A stretch of DNA of 64,000 nt from Pedobacter endophyticus (lineage in GTDB: Bacteria; Bacteroidota; Bacteroidia; Sphingobacteriales; Sphingobacteriaceae): positions 3,596,001 through 3,660,000 of the forward strand of contig NZ_CP064939.1 in assembly GCF_015679185.1 (NCBI RefSeq). Direction: 5' to 3'. Below the pieces are notes generated by a model that saw nothing but the letters and a program-made list of their open reading frames with translations, was not told the DNA's origin and did no database searches. Positions 26,063 to 36,045 of this stretch are shown here, piece by piece (position 1 is the first letter of the stretch; each line of letters starts with the position of its first letter). A program made the position numbers and the translations under genes.

Positions 26063-27346
26063 ATGGATCAAGAAAAGCAAATTGCGGTAATTGGATTGGG
26101 TTACGTTGGTTTACCACTTGCCATAGCATTTGCGAAAAAATACCGTGTGGTCGGCTTCGATAAAAATGAAAGCAGGGTGGGTGAATTAAAGGCTTTGCAT
26201 GACAATACTCAAGAGGCGAATATCGATGAATTGGCCTTTGTAACCCAAAACCAGTCAACATCATCAGGCTTAATGCTCAGTGCCAACCTGCCCGATATTG
26301 CTGCTTGTTCTATCTATATCGTCACCGTTCCAACTCCAATAGATCAACAAAAAACTCCCGATTTAAAACCACTTTTAGAGGCTAGTAAAATGCTGGGCAT
26401 TGTTTTAAAAAAGGGCGATATCGTGATTTATGAATCTACAGTTTACCCGGGCTGTACCGAAGAAGATTGTGTGCCGGTTTTAGAGAAAATTTCGGGACTT
26501 AAATATAATATAGATTTCTTTTGTGGTTATTCGCCCGAGCGGATTAATCCCGGTGACAAGGTAAATACCCTCACCAAGATCAAAAAAGTCACGTCTGGCT
26601 CAACCGCTGAAACTGCATTGGAGGTCGATCGACTATATGCCTCTATTATTACTGCAGGTACCCACCTTGCGCCCAGCATAAAAGTGGCCGAAGCTTCAAA
26701 GGCAATCGAAAATGCCCAACGCGACGTAAACATTTCGTTCGTAAATGAACTCGCCCTCATTTTCGATCGGATGGAAATCGACACCAGCGACGTGCTTGCT
26801 GCTGCGGCAACCAAATGGAATTTTTTAAACTACAAACCCGGCTTAGTTGGCGGGCATTGTATTGGTGTAGACCCTTATTATTTGGCTCATAAGTCAGAAT
26901 CGTTGGGTTATAAGCCCGAAGTTATTCTATCCGGGCGCAGGGTAAATGACAACATGGGCATGTTTGTGGCCAATAAGGTCATTAAGATGATGCTGGCAAA
27001 GGGCAAGGTGATCAGCGGCGCACGAGTATTGATTTTAGGCTTCGCCTTTAAAGAGAATTGTCCCGACATCAGAAATACCCGGGTAATTGATATTTACAAA
27101 GAGTTAAAATCTTTTAGCTTAAATGTAGATGTACACGACCCGTGGGCAAATGCAAATGAAGTAATGAACGATCACGGCTTCAGGTTAGTTCACGAAAATG
27201 AGTTCGGTATCTATGACGCGGTTATCCTCGCCGTTGCGCACCATCAATTTCTCTCTTTAGATTTCGCAAAGTTTAAATCAACGGGAGCCGTTATCTTCGA
27301 TACCAAGTCGTTTATCAATCGAGAGTTGGTGGATGCAAGGTTGTAA
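26063..27346 (+). CDS. UDP-N-acetylhexosamine 6-dehydrogenase (WbpO/TviB type)
   Basis: A 427-residue nucleotide-sugar dehydrogenase that oxidises C6 of UDP-GalNAc or UDP-GlcNAc to the uronic acid. Rossmann IGLGYVGLPLA at the N-terminus, TVPTPID, YESTVYPGCTEEDCVP, GYSPERINPGD, and the catalytic Cys in GGHCIGVDPYYL; C-terminal domain with FKENCPDIRNTRV. The sequence follows the Vi-antigen TviB/WbpO branch, not UDP-glucose dehydrogenase. It lies 1.3 kb before the main cluster and probably supplies a HexNAcA residue to the polysaccharide. Confidence 0.92.
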   Translation: MDQEKQIAVIGLGYVGLPLAIAFAKKYRVVGFDKNESRVGELKALHDNTQEANIDELAFVTQNQSTSSGLMLSANLPDIAACSIYIVTVPTPIDQQKTPDLKPLLEASKMLGIVLKKGDIVIYESTVYPGCTEEDCVPVLEKISGLKYNIDFFCGYSPERINPGDKVNTLTKIKKVTSGSTAETALEVDRLYASIITAGTHLAPSIKVAEASKAIENAQRDVNISFVNELALIFDRMEIDTSDVLAAAATKWNFLNYKPGLVGGHCIGVDPYYLAHKSESLGYKPEVILSGRRVNDNMGMFVANKVIKMMLAKGKVISGARVLILGFAFKENCPDIRNTRVIDIYKELKSFSLNVDVHDPWANANEVMNDHGFRLVHENEFGIYDAVILAVAHHQFLSLDFAKFKSTGAVIFDTKSFINRELVDARL

Positions 27347-27454
27347 CTTTTAACCAGAGTGTGTAATGGCAAGTGTCAGGCTGAGTTGTAATTCCCGCCT
27401 AACCGGACGGGCAGGTTTTGGAAGAAAAATCTATATGGATGACGTTTTATTCTG

Positions 27455-27555
27455 TCCGTCATTCCCGCGCAGGCGGTCCCGTACGTACGGGATTAATGCC
27501 AGGCTAAGCCTTTCTTTCGCTTTAGGATTCCCAATTAAATTGGGAATGACGATCG
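27455..27555. repeat. Dispersed repeat family D, palindromic copy
   Basis: From 'cgtcattcccgcgcaggcgg' (27461) through the palindrome TCCCGTACGTACGGGA to 'ttcccaattaaattgggaat' and gacga. It is the same element type as 12241-12332. The rest of the 424-base spacer (27347-27770) shows no gene. Confidence 0.75.
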
Positions 27556-27770
27556 TTCGTAGTTGGCGTTTCATCCATTTGGCTAAATTATACTTGGTAG
27601 CTGCAATCCAATATATTACCAAATAACGTGAATGGTGGCGTAGTCGAAGCCTTTAAAGGCCCGTCGGGTAAGCATGTGATGAAGTCCTTGTAGCTGGGTT
27701 ACAAGACTACTTTTCATCAAAAAAAGTGGAAAGCCTGTCTGGCTAAGACAAGAAAATTAAACGCAACAAC

Positions 27771-28442
27771 CTAATTTCTCCGGTTAAGGTTAAACTGTAA
27801 GCCTGCAGAAACCGGATTAAGCAATGTTTCCAGTTTTCGGTAGGTGTTTACTGTCCTTCCCGAACCGCTCGGCTCAGTAATGTCTTGCCTTTCGTATGAG
27901 AAGTAAAAGTCGAGGTTACTTTCGGCAAATAAAAGGAGTTGGGGTAAAATATTTACTTTTACGCCAATTACCGGGGCAAGAACAAGGCCGTTTTTGGTAG
28001 CTTCGGCCGTTTTACTGCTAAATCCTGTTCCTTTCGGCGACAGTGTTCCCGAAAAGCGATTAGACCGGAAACCTAAGTCAAAAGCGAAATAAGGTTGAAT
28101 TTTTGAATAGTTGAAGTTTTTTTCGAACCCAATTTTAAAACTGTAATCCGTAACCTTGCCATTAGCGATTTCGCAGTTAGCACAGGTATTATCAAAGCTT
28201 ACATCATTTCTATAATAGTTTCCACCTATTCTATAGCTAATCTGGTTGTCGTTAAACTTAAATAGGATGCCGTTGCCGTAAGTGCTTGTATAGGTTTGAT
28301 TACTTGTTTGATTCAGAATTTTCGGCAATTCTACGAGGGTGTACGCCCTTACGCCGATAGAATAGTTATAATCACCAGAGGTTTGGGCTCTTGCAATAAT
28401 TGTACATAAAATTAAGGAAATGCCAATAAAAAACTTGTTCAT
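27771..28442 (-). CDS. Outer-membrane beta-barrel protein, 223 aa
   Basis: Unrecognised exported protein. Signal peptide MNKFFIGISLILCTIIARAQ, then alternating hydrophobic/aromatic strands (YNYSIGVRAYTLVEL, GILFKFNDNQISYRIGGNYY, IQPYFAFDLGFRSNRF, LLLFAESNLDFYFSYE) and a C-terminal strand SAGLQFNLNRRN, the layout of an 8-stranded barrel. A CANC motif sits in one loop. Divergent from gmd and read away from the polysaccharide cluster; link to it unproven. Confidence 0.75.
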   Translation of the reverse strand: MNKFFIGISLILCTIIARAQTSGDYNYSIGVRAYTLVELPKILNQTSNQTYTSTYGNGILFKFNDNQISYRIGGNYYRNDVSFDNTCANCEIANGKVTDYSFKIGFEKNFNYSKIQPYFAFDLGFRSNRFSGTLSPKGTGFSSKTAEATKNGLVLAPVIGVKVNILPQLLLFAESNLDFYFSYERQDITEPSGSGRTVNTYRKLETLLNPVSAGLQFNLNRRN

Positions 28443-28693
28443 AAAGTTATGCTAAGGATAAAATTGCGATAAAAGTAGAAAATAAATTCAATTAATCCGG
28501 AAAATCGTGCAATCGCGTTAGCTTTTAAGTATAAGTGTAAATTGAGGTTTGTACGTTGTAACCGCGGGATGCAGACAGTTCATCGAGATTTTGCACATTA
28601 TGAAGTAATCTACTAGACCCACTCAGACAATTTTTTCTTTGCAATCGAATAATTATGTATGTTTGCATGCTCAAAATCTATGAACTTATAAAT

Positions 28694-29830
28694 ATGAAGA
28701 TTGCCTTAATAACGGGTATAACAGGACAGGATGGAGCCTATTTAGCAGAGTTTTTACTTAAAAAAGGATACTTTGTTCACGGGCTTAAACGTCGTTCATC
28801 TTTGTTTAACACCGATCGTATCGATCATTTATATCAAGATCAGCATGAAAGCGATGTTAATTTCAAACTTCATTATGGCGATCTTACAGACTCAACCAAC
28901 TTAATTCGCATTATACAAGAAACCCAGCCCGATGAAATTTACAATCTGGCTGCAATGAGTCACGTTCAGGTGAGTTTCGAAATGCCCGAGTATACCGCTA
29001 ACGCAGATGGCATCGGAACGTTGAGGCTTTTAGAGGCGGTGAGAATCTTGGGTCTCGAGAAAAAAACGAAAATTTATCAAGCCTCTACATCCGAGTTATA
29101 CGGTTTAGTACAAGCCGTTCCGCAAAGCGAAACCACCCCGTTTTATCCGCGTTCGCCTTATGCTGTGGCTAAAATGTATGCGTACTGGATTACAGTGAAC
29201 TATCGCGAAGCTTACAATATGTTTGCATGCAACGGTATACTTTTCAATCACGAAAGTCCGTTGAGAGGTGAAACATTCGTAACCCGTAAAATTACAAGGG
29301 CAACCGCCAAAATTGCTTTAGGTTTGCAAAACTGCCTTTACCTAGGCAATCTATCAGCTCAACGCGATTGGGGGCATGCAAAAGATTATATTGAGGCGAT
29401 GTGGTTGATTCTTCAACAAGAAAAGCCTGAAGATTTCGTTATTGCTACAGGAATTACAACCACCGTTAGAGATTTTGTGCGGATGAGTTTTGCAGAACTT
29501 GGCATAGAAATTGAGTTTAGCGGCAAAGACGAACACGAGAAAGGCGTGATCATTAATGTAGATGAACAGATTGCTGACAGTTTGGGCATAAAAACCACTG
29601 CCTTAAAACTCGGACAAACAGTTGTGAAGGTTGATGCAAAATATTTCAGGCCTACTGAGGTTGATCTTCTATTAGGCGATCCGACCAAATCAAAAACACA
29701 ACTTGGCTGGACTCCAAAATATGATCTTCCTGCATTGGTTAAGGATATGGTTTTTTCTGATCTGCAGTTAATGAAAAAAGACGAGCATTTAAAATTAGGT
29801 GGATTTAAAACATTAAACTATTTCGAATAA
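28694..29830 (+). CDS. gmd: GDP-mannose 4,6-dehydratase
   Basis: A 378-residue SDR enzyme that converts GDP-mannose to GDP-4-keto-6-deoxymannose. Seen: [19 protein letters not shown] at the N-terminus, [38 protein letters not shown], the catalytic [10 protein letters not shown], and [17 protein letters not shown]. The start at 28694 gives the standard length (about 370); the open frame extends 13 codons upstream without support. No GDP-fucose synthase or GDP-rhamnose reductase follows, so the product must be completed by an enzyme elsewhere or by a non-canonical reductase. Confidence 0.96.
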   Translation: MKIALITGITGQDGAYLAEFLLKKGYFVHGLKRRSSLFNTDRIDHLYQDQHESDVNFKLHYGDLTDSTNLIRIIQETQPDEIYNLAAMSHVQVSFEMPEYTANADGIGTLRLLEAVRILGLEKKTKIYQASTSELYGLVQAVPQSETTPFYPRSPYAVAKMYAYWITVNYREAYNMFACNGILFNHESPLRGETFVTRKITRATAKIALGLQNCLYLGNLSAQRDWGHAKDYIEAMWLILQQEKPEDFVIATGITTTVRDFVRMSFAELGIEIEFSGKDEHEKGVIINVDEQIADSLGIKTTALKLGQTVVKVDAKYFRPTEVDLLLGDPTKSKTQLGWTPKYDLPALVKDMVFSDLQLMKKDEHLKLGGFKTLNYFE

Positions 29831-29849
29831 ACTGAGCAGTGAGCATCTT

Positions 29850-32321
29850 ATGAAGCAAACATTTAAACTATTAGTCTCCCTTATATTTTTTGTATTTTTT
29901 ACAATTACTGCGGCGAAAGCCCAGAACTATGCCAATGTTAAGGTAGATGAGCTTTCGGATGCACAAATCTTGCAGATGATTAAAAAGGCCGAATCTATCG
30001 GCTATTCTGAAGCGCAAATGGAGCAAATGGCAGCTGCTCAAGGGATGAAAGCCGATGAAATTCAAAAATTGAAATTAAGGGTTGAAAAGGTAAGGAAGCA
30101 AGGAACAACTTCGGCGGTTCAGAGCGACTCGAAGCCGGTTTCTACGGGAAGAGAAATAAGTGAAAGTACAGATGGGGGTGAAATTGACAACGAGAAAAAA
30201 GAAGCAGATGAAGAAATAGGGCCAAAGATTTTTGGTGCTGAACTTTTTCGGAATGGCAGCATTACCTTTGAGCCAAACCTTCGAATAGCTACACCAAAAG
30301 GTTATGTAATCGGTCCAGACGATCGTTTGCTAATTGATTTAAACGGTGACAACGAAGCCAGTTATAACTTGCAAGTTAGCCCTGATGGCGTTATTTTACT
30401 TCAATATGTCGGTCGAATTTCTGTAGCCGGTTTAACAATCGAGCAAGCCACTTCAAAAATCAGGTCGGCTTTGTCTTCAACTTATCCTTCTTTGAGATCG
30501 GGCCGAACCACTGTTGCCGTGAATTTAGGGAATATCAGGAGTATAAAAATCATCATGACCGGGCAGGTTGTTAAACCCGGAACCTATACTTTATCATCTT
30601 TATCTACAGTTTACAATGCGTTATATGCCTCAGGAGGCCCCGCCCAAAATGGGTCTTTCCGAAATATTCAATTAATCAGGAACAATAAGGTTGTAGCAAA
30701 CATCGACGTTTACGACTTTTTATTAAAAGGGATTCAGCAGGGTAATATTCGCCTACAAGATCAGGATGTAATCAACGTGCCTGTTTATGAAAAGCGGGTA
30801 GAGATTACTGGCGAGGTAAAGCGTTCTGCCTTATTTGAGGTAGCGAAGAACGAAAGCTTACAAGATGTGATTAATTTTGCAGGTGGGTTTACCACGCAAG
30901 CTTATACCGCAAAAATTAAGGCTTTTCAAAATACCGCTATCGACCGTAAGATTGCCGATATATCTTCATCGGAATTTACCACCTACTCTCCAAAAAACGG
31001 CGACAAATATGTGGTTGAAGCAATATTAGATCGTTTTGCAAATCGTGTTGAAATTATTGGGGCGGTGTTTAGACCAGGTGTTTATGAACTAGACAAAGGC
31101 TTAACACTTAGAGGTTTGATTAATAAATCTGATGGTTTAACTGAAGACGCATTTTTGAACCGTGGTTATATCAACAGGTTAAATCCAGATAACACCCAGT
31201 CTTTAATTTCATTTGATGTGGCAAAGGTAATTGCCGGCACACAAGCAGATATCCCTTTACAACGCGAAGATAAGGTGACCATTTCGTCTTTATTCGATTT
31301 GAGAGATGAATATAAAGTGACTATTCAGGGAGAAGTGAGAGCGCCAGGCACCTTTGATTATGCCGATAATATGACCTTAGAGTCAATGATTCAATTGGCG
31401 GGAGGCTTCAAAGAAGGTGCAACACCTAACCGAATCGAAATTTCACGCAGGGTAAAAAACAGTGATGCAAGGTCTGCATCTGCTCGCACGGCCGAAGTGT
31501 TTGTCGTGAATGTAGATCGCAATTTAAATTTAAGTGATAATGCCTTCATTCTACAGCCTTTCGATATCGTGGCTGTTCGAAATGCTGAGGGTTATACCGT
31601 TCAGAAGCAGGTTAAGCTAGAGGGAGAAGTATTGTATCCGGGTACCTATACCATCAGCCAAAAAGACGAAAGAATTTCTCAGTTGATTAAAAGAGCGGGG
31701 GGACTTACCCCTTCGGCATATCCAGATGGAGCATCTTTAAAAAGGGCTGGGGCAGAGAAGGTAAATCCTGAAGACAAAAATGCCATCAACAATAAAGAAG
31801 AGGAAGATAAGAAATACTTAAACTTAAAACGAGCTCAGGAAGTAGGCGTAAAAGACACTGTTAAGGCAGAGGTAGAACAAAAGCTGATTGAAAGTGATCT
31901 CGTGGGTATAAACCTAGTGGCGATATTAAAGGATACGCTCTCTAAATTTGATTTGATTGTAGAAGATGGTGATGTAATCCGTATTCCGAGAACTTTACAA
32001 ACGGTGAAAGTTACTGGAGAAGTGTTAAATCCGAACAGTATCGTTTACCTTCCGGGAAAAAGCTTGAAGCAGTATATTAGTGGTGCTGGAGGTTATACAG
32101 ACAATGCTCGTAAAAACGGAACCTATATTAAGTATGCAAACGGATCGGCTGCAGCGGTAAGTAAATTTTTATTTTTTAACAATTACCCGGTGGTAAAACC
32201 CGGCGCAGAAATTTTAGTGCCTAAGCGGGCAGAAAGAGAGCGGATGACCGCTCAAAGCTGGATAGGAATTGGAACAGCAGTTGCTTCATTAGGTGCAATA
32301 ATTGTAAGTTTACTAAGATAA
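29850..32321 (+). CDS. SLBB-domain polysaccharide export protein (Wza-like)
   Basis: An 823-residue exported protein. Signal peptide ends TITAAKAQ (no lipobox). Residues about 145-235 form the polysaccharide-export domain (GYVIGPDDRLLIDLNGDNEA). Then come at least five SLBB-type units opening with G-E/A-V: GEVKRSALFEV, GAVFRPGVYEL, GEVRAPGTFDY, GEVLYPGTYTI, GEVLNPNSIVY. It ends in a hydrophobic WIGIGTAVASLGAIIVSLL segment. It is the outer-membrane channel for the cluster; the extra SLBB units make it about twice the length of E. coli Wza, as is usual in Bacteroidota. Confidence 0.93.
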   Translation: MKQTFKLLVSLIFFVFFTITAAKAQNYANVKVDELSDAQILQMIKKAESIGYSEAQMEQMAAAQGMKADEIQKLKLRVEKVRKQGTTSAVQSDSKPVSTGREISESTDGGEIDNEKKEADEEIGPKIFGAELFRNGSITFEPNLRIATPKGYVIGPDDRLLIDLNGDNEASYNLQVSPDGVILLQYVGRISVAGLTIEQATSKIRSALSSTYPSLRSGRTTVAVNLGNIRSIKIIMTGQVVKPGTYTLSSLSTVYNALYASGGPAQNGSFRNIQLIRNNKVVANIDVYDFLLKGIQQGNIRLQDQDVINVPVYEKRVEITGEVKRSALFEVAKNESLQDVINFAGGFTTQAYTAKIKAFQNTAIDRKIADISSSEFTTYSPKNGDKYVVEAILDRFANRVEIIGAVFRPGVYELDKGLTLRGLINKSDGLTEDAFLNRGYINRLNPDNTQSLISFDVAKVIAGTQADIPLQREDKVTISSLFDLRDEYKVTIQGEVRAPGTFDYADNMTLESMIQLAGGFKEGATPNRIEISRRVKNSDARSASARTAEVFVVNVDRNLNLSDNAFILQPFDIVAVRNAEGYTVQKQVKLEGEVLYPGTYTISQKDERISQLIKRAGGLTPSAYPDGASLKRAGAEKVNPEDKNAINNKEEEDKKYLNLKRAQEVGVKDTVKAEVEQKLIESDLVGINLVAILKDTLSKFDLIVEDGDVIRIPRTLQTVKVTGEVLNPNSIVYLPGKSLKQYISGAGGYTDNARKNGTYIKYANGSAAAVSKFLFFNNYPVVKPGAEILVPKRAERERMTAQSWIGIGTAVASLGAIIVSLLR

Positions 32322-32323
32322 AT

Positions 32324-32355
32324 CAACTCCTCTCATTATTTACAAGGAGGAGTTG
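32324..32355 (+). terminator. Hairpin after the export gene (weak terminator)
   Basis: CAACTCCTC (32324-32332) and GAGGAGTTG (32347-32355), a 9-bp perfect stem immediately after the SLBB gene. There is no T tract, so partial attenuation or mRNA processing is as likely as termination. Confidence 0.4.
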
Positions 32356-32475
32356 TGCCAAAGGCATCCCTTTGGGAGGGTGGTTATAAAATGTCATCCT
32401 GAGCGTAGTCGAAGGACTAATAAAATAATTAAAGTTAAGTGTCTCGATACTTTGCCAAAGGCATCCCGTTGGGAG
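32356..32475. repeat. Short direct repeat with a 'cttcg' repeat between
   Basis: 'tgccaaaggcatccctttgg' at 32356 recurs as 'tgccaaaggcatcccgttgg' at about 32453. Between them is 'gtcatcctgagcgtagtcga', one copy of the dispersed cttcgact group. This is the only dispersed repeat inside the dense part of the cluster. Confidence 0.65.
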
Positions 32476-32501
32476 ATACTAAATACTCGATACTAGTAAA
32501 A

Positions 32502-33584
32502 ATGACAACAGAAAGTCAACAATATAATCAAAAAGATGAAATTACATTGAAGGAACTCCTTCTTAAAATTCAAGAATGGTGGCGGTATTTGCTATCTCGC
32601 TGGCTATTGATTTTTACCTTTGGACTGATAGGAGGTATTTTAGGATTCGTGTATGCTTATTTTCAAAAACCAGTTTTTATCGCCACTACGACTTTTGTAT
32701 TGGAGAGTAATGAGGGTTCAGGGGGAGGGCTCGGTCAATATGCTGGATTAGCCTCGATGGTGGGAATAGATTTAAATGGAGGAAGCGGCGGTATTTTTCA
32801 AGGAGACAATATACTGGAGTTGTACAAATCACGTAAAATGATCCAAAAGACATTATTGACTCCAATAAAAAGTAATTCCAACGAGTTACTGTTCAACCGA
32901 TATATTCAAGTCAACAAGTTAAAAGAGGGTTGGTCAAAACAACCGGAGTTAATGAATTTAAAGTTTGAGGCTGAAGATTCATTATTTATCTCGAAATCAA
33001 GGTTGCGTGACAGCATATTGGGTAAGGCGGTAGAAGACATCATAGCGAATTATTTGACAGTGACCAAACCTGACAAAAAGCTTAGCATCATCAAGGTGGA
33101 TGTTAAAGCTAAGGACGAAGTCTTTGCCAAAGTTTTTAATGACGAGTTAGTAAAAAATGTCAATGACTTTTATTTACAGACGAAAATCAAAAAGTCATTG
33201 GATAATATTGAAATTCTTGAGGCGAAGGCTGACTCTGTTAGAAAGGTAATGAACGGTGCAATTTACGACGTAGCAGCAATTGGAGATGCTACTCCCAACC
33301 TCAACCCTACCAGACAAACTCAGAGAGTGGTTCCTGCACAGCGAGCACAGTTTTCTGCGGAAACAAATAAATCTATTCTCAGTTCTTTGATCCAGAATTT
33401 AGAAGTGACTAAGATGAGTTTGTTGAAAGAAACGCCACTTATTCAAGTAATTGACCAACCAATTTATCCAGTCAAAAAAGAAATTTTTGGAAAAAGTAAG
33501 GGGGCAGTTATCGGCTGCGTTTTATTTGGATTTGTGTGCATCTTAATTTTAGCAATTAGGAAGGCTTTAATAAACTTAGGGTGA
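32502..33584 (+). CDS. Wzz/GumC-type chain-length protein without kinase
   Basis: A 360-residue polysaccharide co-polymerase. An N-terminal membrane segment (about residues 35-55, LIFTFGLIGGILGFVYAYF), a periplasmic domain, and a C-terminal segment preceded by the proline motif PIYPVKKEIFGKS. There is no Wzc-like tyrosine kinase domain or Tyr cluster. I chose the ATG at 32502; the frame is open back to 32439 but that part is repeat DNA. It controls polymer length with the Wzy protein. Its stop overlaps the next start (ATGA). Confidence 0.88.
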   Translation: MTTESQQYNQKDEITLKELLLKIQEWWRYLLSRWLLIFTFGLIGGILGFVYAYFQKPVFIATTTFVLESNEGSGGGLGQYAGLASMVGIDLNGGSGGIFQGDNILELYKSRKMIQKTLLTPIKSNSNELLFNRYIQVNKLKEGWSKQPELMNLKFEAEDSLFISKSRLRDSILGKAVEDIIANYLTVTKPDKKLSIIKVDVKAKDEVFAKVFNDELVKNVNDFYLQTKIKKSLDNIEILEAKADSVRKVMNGAIYDVAAIGDATPNLNPTRQTQRVVPAQRAQFSAETNKSILSSLIQNLEVTKMSLLKETPLIQVIDQPIYPVKKEIFGKSKGAVIGCVLFGFVCILILAIRKALINLG

Positions 33585-34000
33585 TGATAAAAAAAATTGA
33601 CGAAATAAAGATAGTAAAATTGCCCAAGATTTTGGATGACAGAGGAAATCTGTCTTTTCTTGAGGAATACAAACATGTCCCTTTCGAGATTAAACGAACT
33701 TATTGGATTTATGATGTTCCCGGAGGGGAATCGCGTGGGGGGCATAGCTACAGAATTAACGAGGAATTAATTATTGCGTTGTCTGGAAGTTTTGATGTCA
33801 TTCTCACTGATGGTTACGAAGTGAAAAGGGTTTCCTTAAATCGATCATATTTTGGCTTATATGTGCCTAACGGCATATGGCGACACATGGAGAATTTCTC
33901 CACCAATTCTTTAGCATTTATTGCTGCCTCGACAGAATTTGATGAAGCTGATTACGAGCGAGATTTAGATAAATTCAAAAATAATGGTAAGTATATATAA
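33581..34000 (+). CDS. FdtA/QdtA-like sugar ketoisomerase homologue, altered active site
   Basis: A 139-residue cupin of the WxcM/FdtA group. The family enzymes isomerise dTDP-4-keto-6-deoxyglucose to the 3-keto sugar. Conserved parts are present: DDRGNLSFLEE, PFEIKRTYWIYDVPGGE, SGSFDVILTDG, NGIWRHMENFS. But where the family has RGGHAHxxLQQ, this protein has RGGHSYRINEEL: His55 is kept and the second His is Tyr57. The next gene has the normal motif. It may have another activity or specificity, or be an inactive partner. Start overlaps the chain-length gene by 4 bases. Confidence 0.85.
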   Translation: MMIKKIDEIKIVKLPKILDDRGNLSFLEEYKHVPFEIKRTYWIYDVPGGESRGGHSYRINEELIIALSGSFDVILTDGYEVKRVSLNRSYFGLYVPNGIWRHMENFSTNSLAFIAASTEFDEADYERDLDKFKNNGKYI

Positions 34001-34397
34001 TTGTAATGTTATCGAATTGAAAAAGATTCATAATAGAGCGGGTAATATCACTCCTGTTTCCGGCCTTTCCGATATACCTTTCGCAATTAAACGAGTTTAT
34101 TATTTATACGATGTGCCTGGAGGTGAGGTTCGCGGAGGACATGCGCATTATGAACTGCAACAACTTATCGTAGCTGCAAGTGGAAGTTTTGATGTATTAT
34201 TAGATGATGGTAAAAACAAAAAAATTATGACGTTGAATAGACCGAATTTTGGTTTGCTAGTAACTCCTGGCATATGGAGAGATTTGTTGAATTTTTCATC
34301 AGGGGCCGTTCTGCTTGTGCTGGCATCTTTACCATATGATGAAACAGACTATATTCGAGATTATCAGAAATTTATTGATTATAAGAATGAAAGCTAA
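33984..34397 (+). CDS. FdtA/QdtA-like dTDP-sugar 3,4-ketoisomerase
   Basis: A 137-residue cupin with the full family motif VPGGEVRGGHAHYELQQLI (His53 and His55), SGSFDVLLDDG, TPGIWRDLLNFSSGAVLLVL and DETDYIRDY. It should convert dTDP-4-keto-6-deoxyglucose to the 3-keto isomer (Fuc3N or Qui3N route). Its start overlaps the preceding paralogue by 17 bases, pointing to a tandem duplication with tight coupling. dTDP-glucose synthesis genes (RmlA/RmlB) are not in the window and must lie elsewhere. Confidence 0.92.
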   Translation: MVSIYNCNVIELKKIHNRAGNITPVSGLSDIPFAIKRVYYLYDVPGGEVRGGHAHYELQQLIVAASGSFDVLLDDGKNKKIMTLNRPNFGLLVTPGIWRDLLNFSSGAVLLVLASLPYDETDYIRDYQKFIDYKNES

Positions 34398-34938
34398 AAT
34401 ACATATTCTAGCAGACGTACAATCTGAAACAATCGGCAATGGTACATCTATATGGCAATACTGCGTCATACTAAAAGGAGCAAAAATTGGGAATAATTGC
34501 AATATCAATTGTAATGTATTTATTGAAAATGATGTTTTAATTGGGGATGATGTTACAATAAAACCAGGAGTTCAGGTCTGGGATGGTGTTACTATTGGTA
34601 ATAAGGTAATGATTGGTCCAAACGTTACCTTCACGAATGACAGAATACCTATTTCAAAAAATAAGGAGTACAAAAATGAAAAAACTGTAATTAATGAATC
34701 TGTTTCAATAGGCGCAAATTCTACAATTTTGTGTGGTATTGAAATAGGTACTAAAACATTAATTGGGGCCGGTAGTGTTCTTACAAAGAATACATTGCCA
34801 TACACCGTTTGGTATGGTAATCCAGCATTACATCAAGGTTATATTACTGAAGACTCATGTTTGTTAAGTTTAGATTTAATTGATAGAAAAACAGGTGAGG
34901 AATATTGTTTAGAAGGATTTAAACCAGTGAAAAAATGA
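34387..34938 (+). CDS. Hexapeptide-repeat sugar N-acetyltransferase (FdtC/QdtC-like)
   Basis: A 183-residue left-handed beta-helix acyltransferase. Repeats of the [I/V/L]GxxxxI type run through [56 protein letters not shown] and [20 protein letters not shown]. In this cassette it would acetylate the 3-amino group of the dTDP-3-amino sugar. The ATG at 34387 (overlapping the previous gene by 11 bases) fits the family start; an upstream frame start at 34315 lies in the isomerase gene. It overlaps the aminotransferase by ATGA. Confidence 0.9.
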   Translation: MKAKIHILADVQSETIGNGTSIWQYCVILKGAKIGNNCNINCNVFIENDVLIGDDVTIKPGVQVWDGVTIGNKVMIGPNVTFTNDRIPISKNKEYKNEKTVINESVSIGANSTILCGIEIGTKTLIGAGSVLTKNTLPYTVWYGNPALHQGYITEDSCLLSLDLIDRKTGEEYCLEGFKPVKK

Positions 34939-36038
34939 TTAAATTTTTAGATTTACAGAAGGTCAACGCTCAATACACTCAGGAACTCAAGCAAGTAGCG
35001 TCAAAAGTTATTGATAGTGGATGGTACTTACTGGGAGAACAGCTACAGCGATTTGAAAAACAATATTCTCAATATGTTGGTTCTAAATACACTATTGGCG
35101 TGGCCAATGGGTTAGATGCGCTGATTTTAATTATTCGCGGCTACAAGGAATTAGGTGTATTTAAAGAGGGGGATGAAATTCTTGTTCCTTCTAACACCTA
35201 TATAGCCAGCATTTTAGCCATATCAGCTAATGGTTTAGTACCGATTTTAGTCGAGCCAGAGCTAGAATCATATAACATCGATCCAGACCTAATAGAGGCG
35301 CACGTCAACGAAAGAACTGTGGCTATACTTCCGGTGCATCTATATGGACAGCTATGTGATATGGAGCGTATTAATTCAATCGCAAGCAAGTATAGTCTAA
35401 AAGTCATTGAAGATTGCGCACAGGCTCACGGTGGGATCTACAAAAATGGTTTAAAAGCTGGTAATCTTGCAGATGCTGGAGGGCATAGTTTTTATCCTGG
35501 AAAGAACCTAGGTGCGCTAGCCGACGGTGGAGCCATCACGACAAGTAATGAAGAGTTATACAAAACGCTAATTGCACTTAGAAATTATGGTTCCCATATA
35601 AAGTATCAGAATATTTATAAAGGGATGAATAGTCGGCTAGATGAAATGAACGCAGCTTTCTTATCTGTCAAATTGCAACATTTAGATGTAATAATCCAGA
35701 AAAGACGTATAATAGCTCAAAGATATTTGCACGAAATAAGGAATCAAAAAATTGCACTTCCCCATGTTCAAAATACCGAAGCACATGTCTGGCACCTTTT
35801 TGTTATCAGAACAGATGAAAGGGAGAAATTGCAAAAACATTTAGCTGATTGCGGTGTTCAAACTTTAATTCATTATCCGATTCCTCCTCACAGGCAAGAT
35901 GCATACGTAGAATTGAGCGGGCTATCATTTCCAATTTCCGAGAAAATACACGCGGAAGTGCTTAGTTTACCTATTTCTGAAGTAATGACGCTAGATGAGG
36001 TAAGCTCCGTTATTCAGGCTGTTAACTCCTACAACTAG
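34935..36038 (+). CDS. DegT/DnrJ/EryC1 sugar aminotransferase (FdtB/QdtB-like)
   Basis: A 367-residue PLP enzyme. The Schiff-base lysine is K190 in [19 protein letters not shown]; other family stretches are [47 protein letters not shown] and [14 protein letters not shown]. With the neighbouring isomerases and acetyltransferase it completes dTDP-3-acetamido-3,6-dideoxyhexose synthesis. The stereochemistry (Fuc3NAc or Qui3NAc) cannot be told from sequence. Confidence 0.93.
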   Translation: MIKFLDLQKVNAQYTQELKQVASKVIDSGWYLLGEQLQRFEKQYSQYVGSKYTIGVANGLDALILIIRGYKELGVFKEGDEILVPSNTYIASILAISANGLVPILVEPELESYNIDPDLIEAHVNERTVAILPVHLYGQLCDMERINSIASKYSLKVIEDCAQAHGGIYKNGLKAGNLADAGGHSFYPGKNLGALADGGAITTSNEELYKTLIALRNYGSHIKYQNIYKGMNSRLDEMNAAFLSVKLQHLDVIIQKRRIIAQRYLHEIRNQKIALPHVQNTEAHVWHLFVIRTDEREKLQKHLADCGVQTLIHYPIPPHRQDAYVELSGLSFPISEKIHAEVLSLPISEVMTLDEVSSVIQAVNSYN

Positions 36039-36045
36039 CTAAGTT

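Noticed and set aside
27366..27626. 86-codon frame before the barrel protein gene
   Set aside because: It runs through a palindromic family D repeat, with no support.
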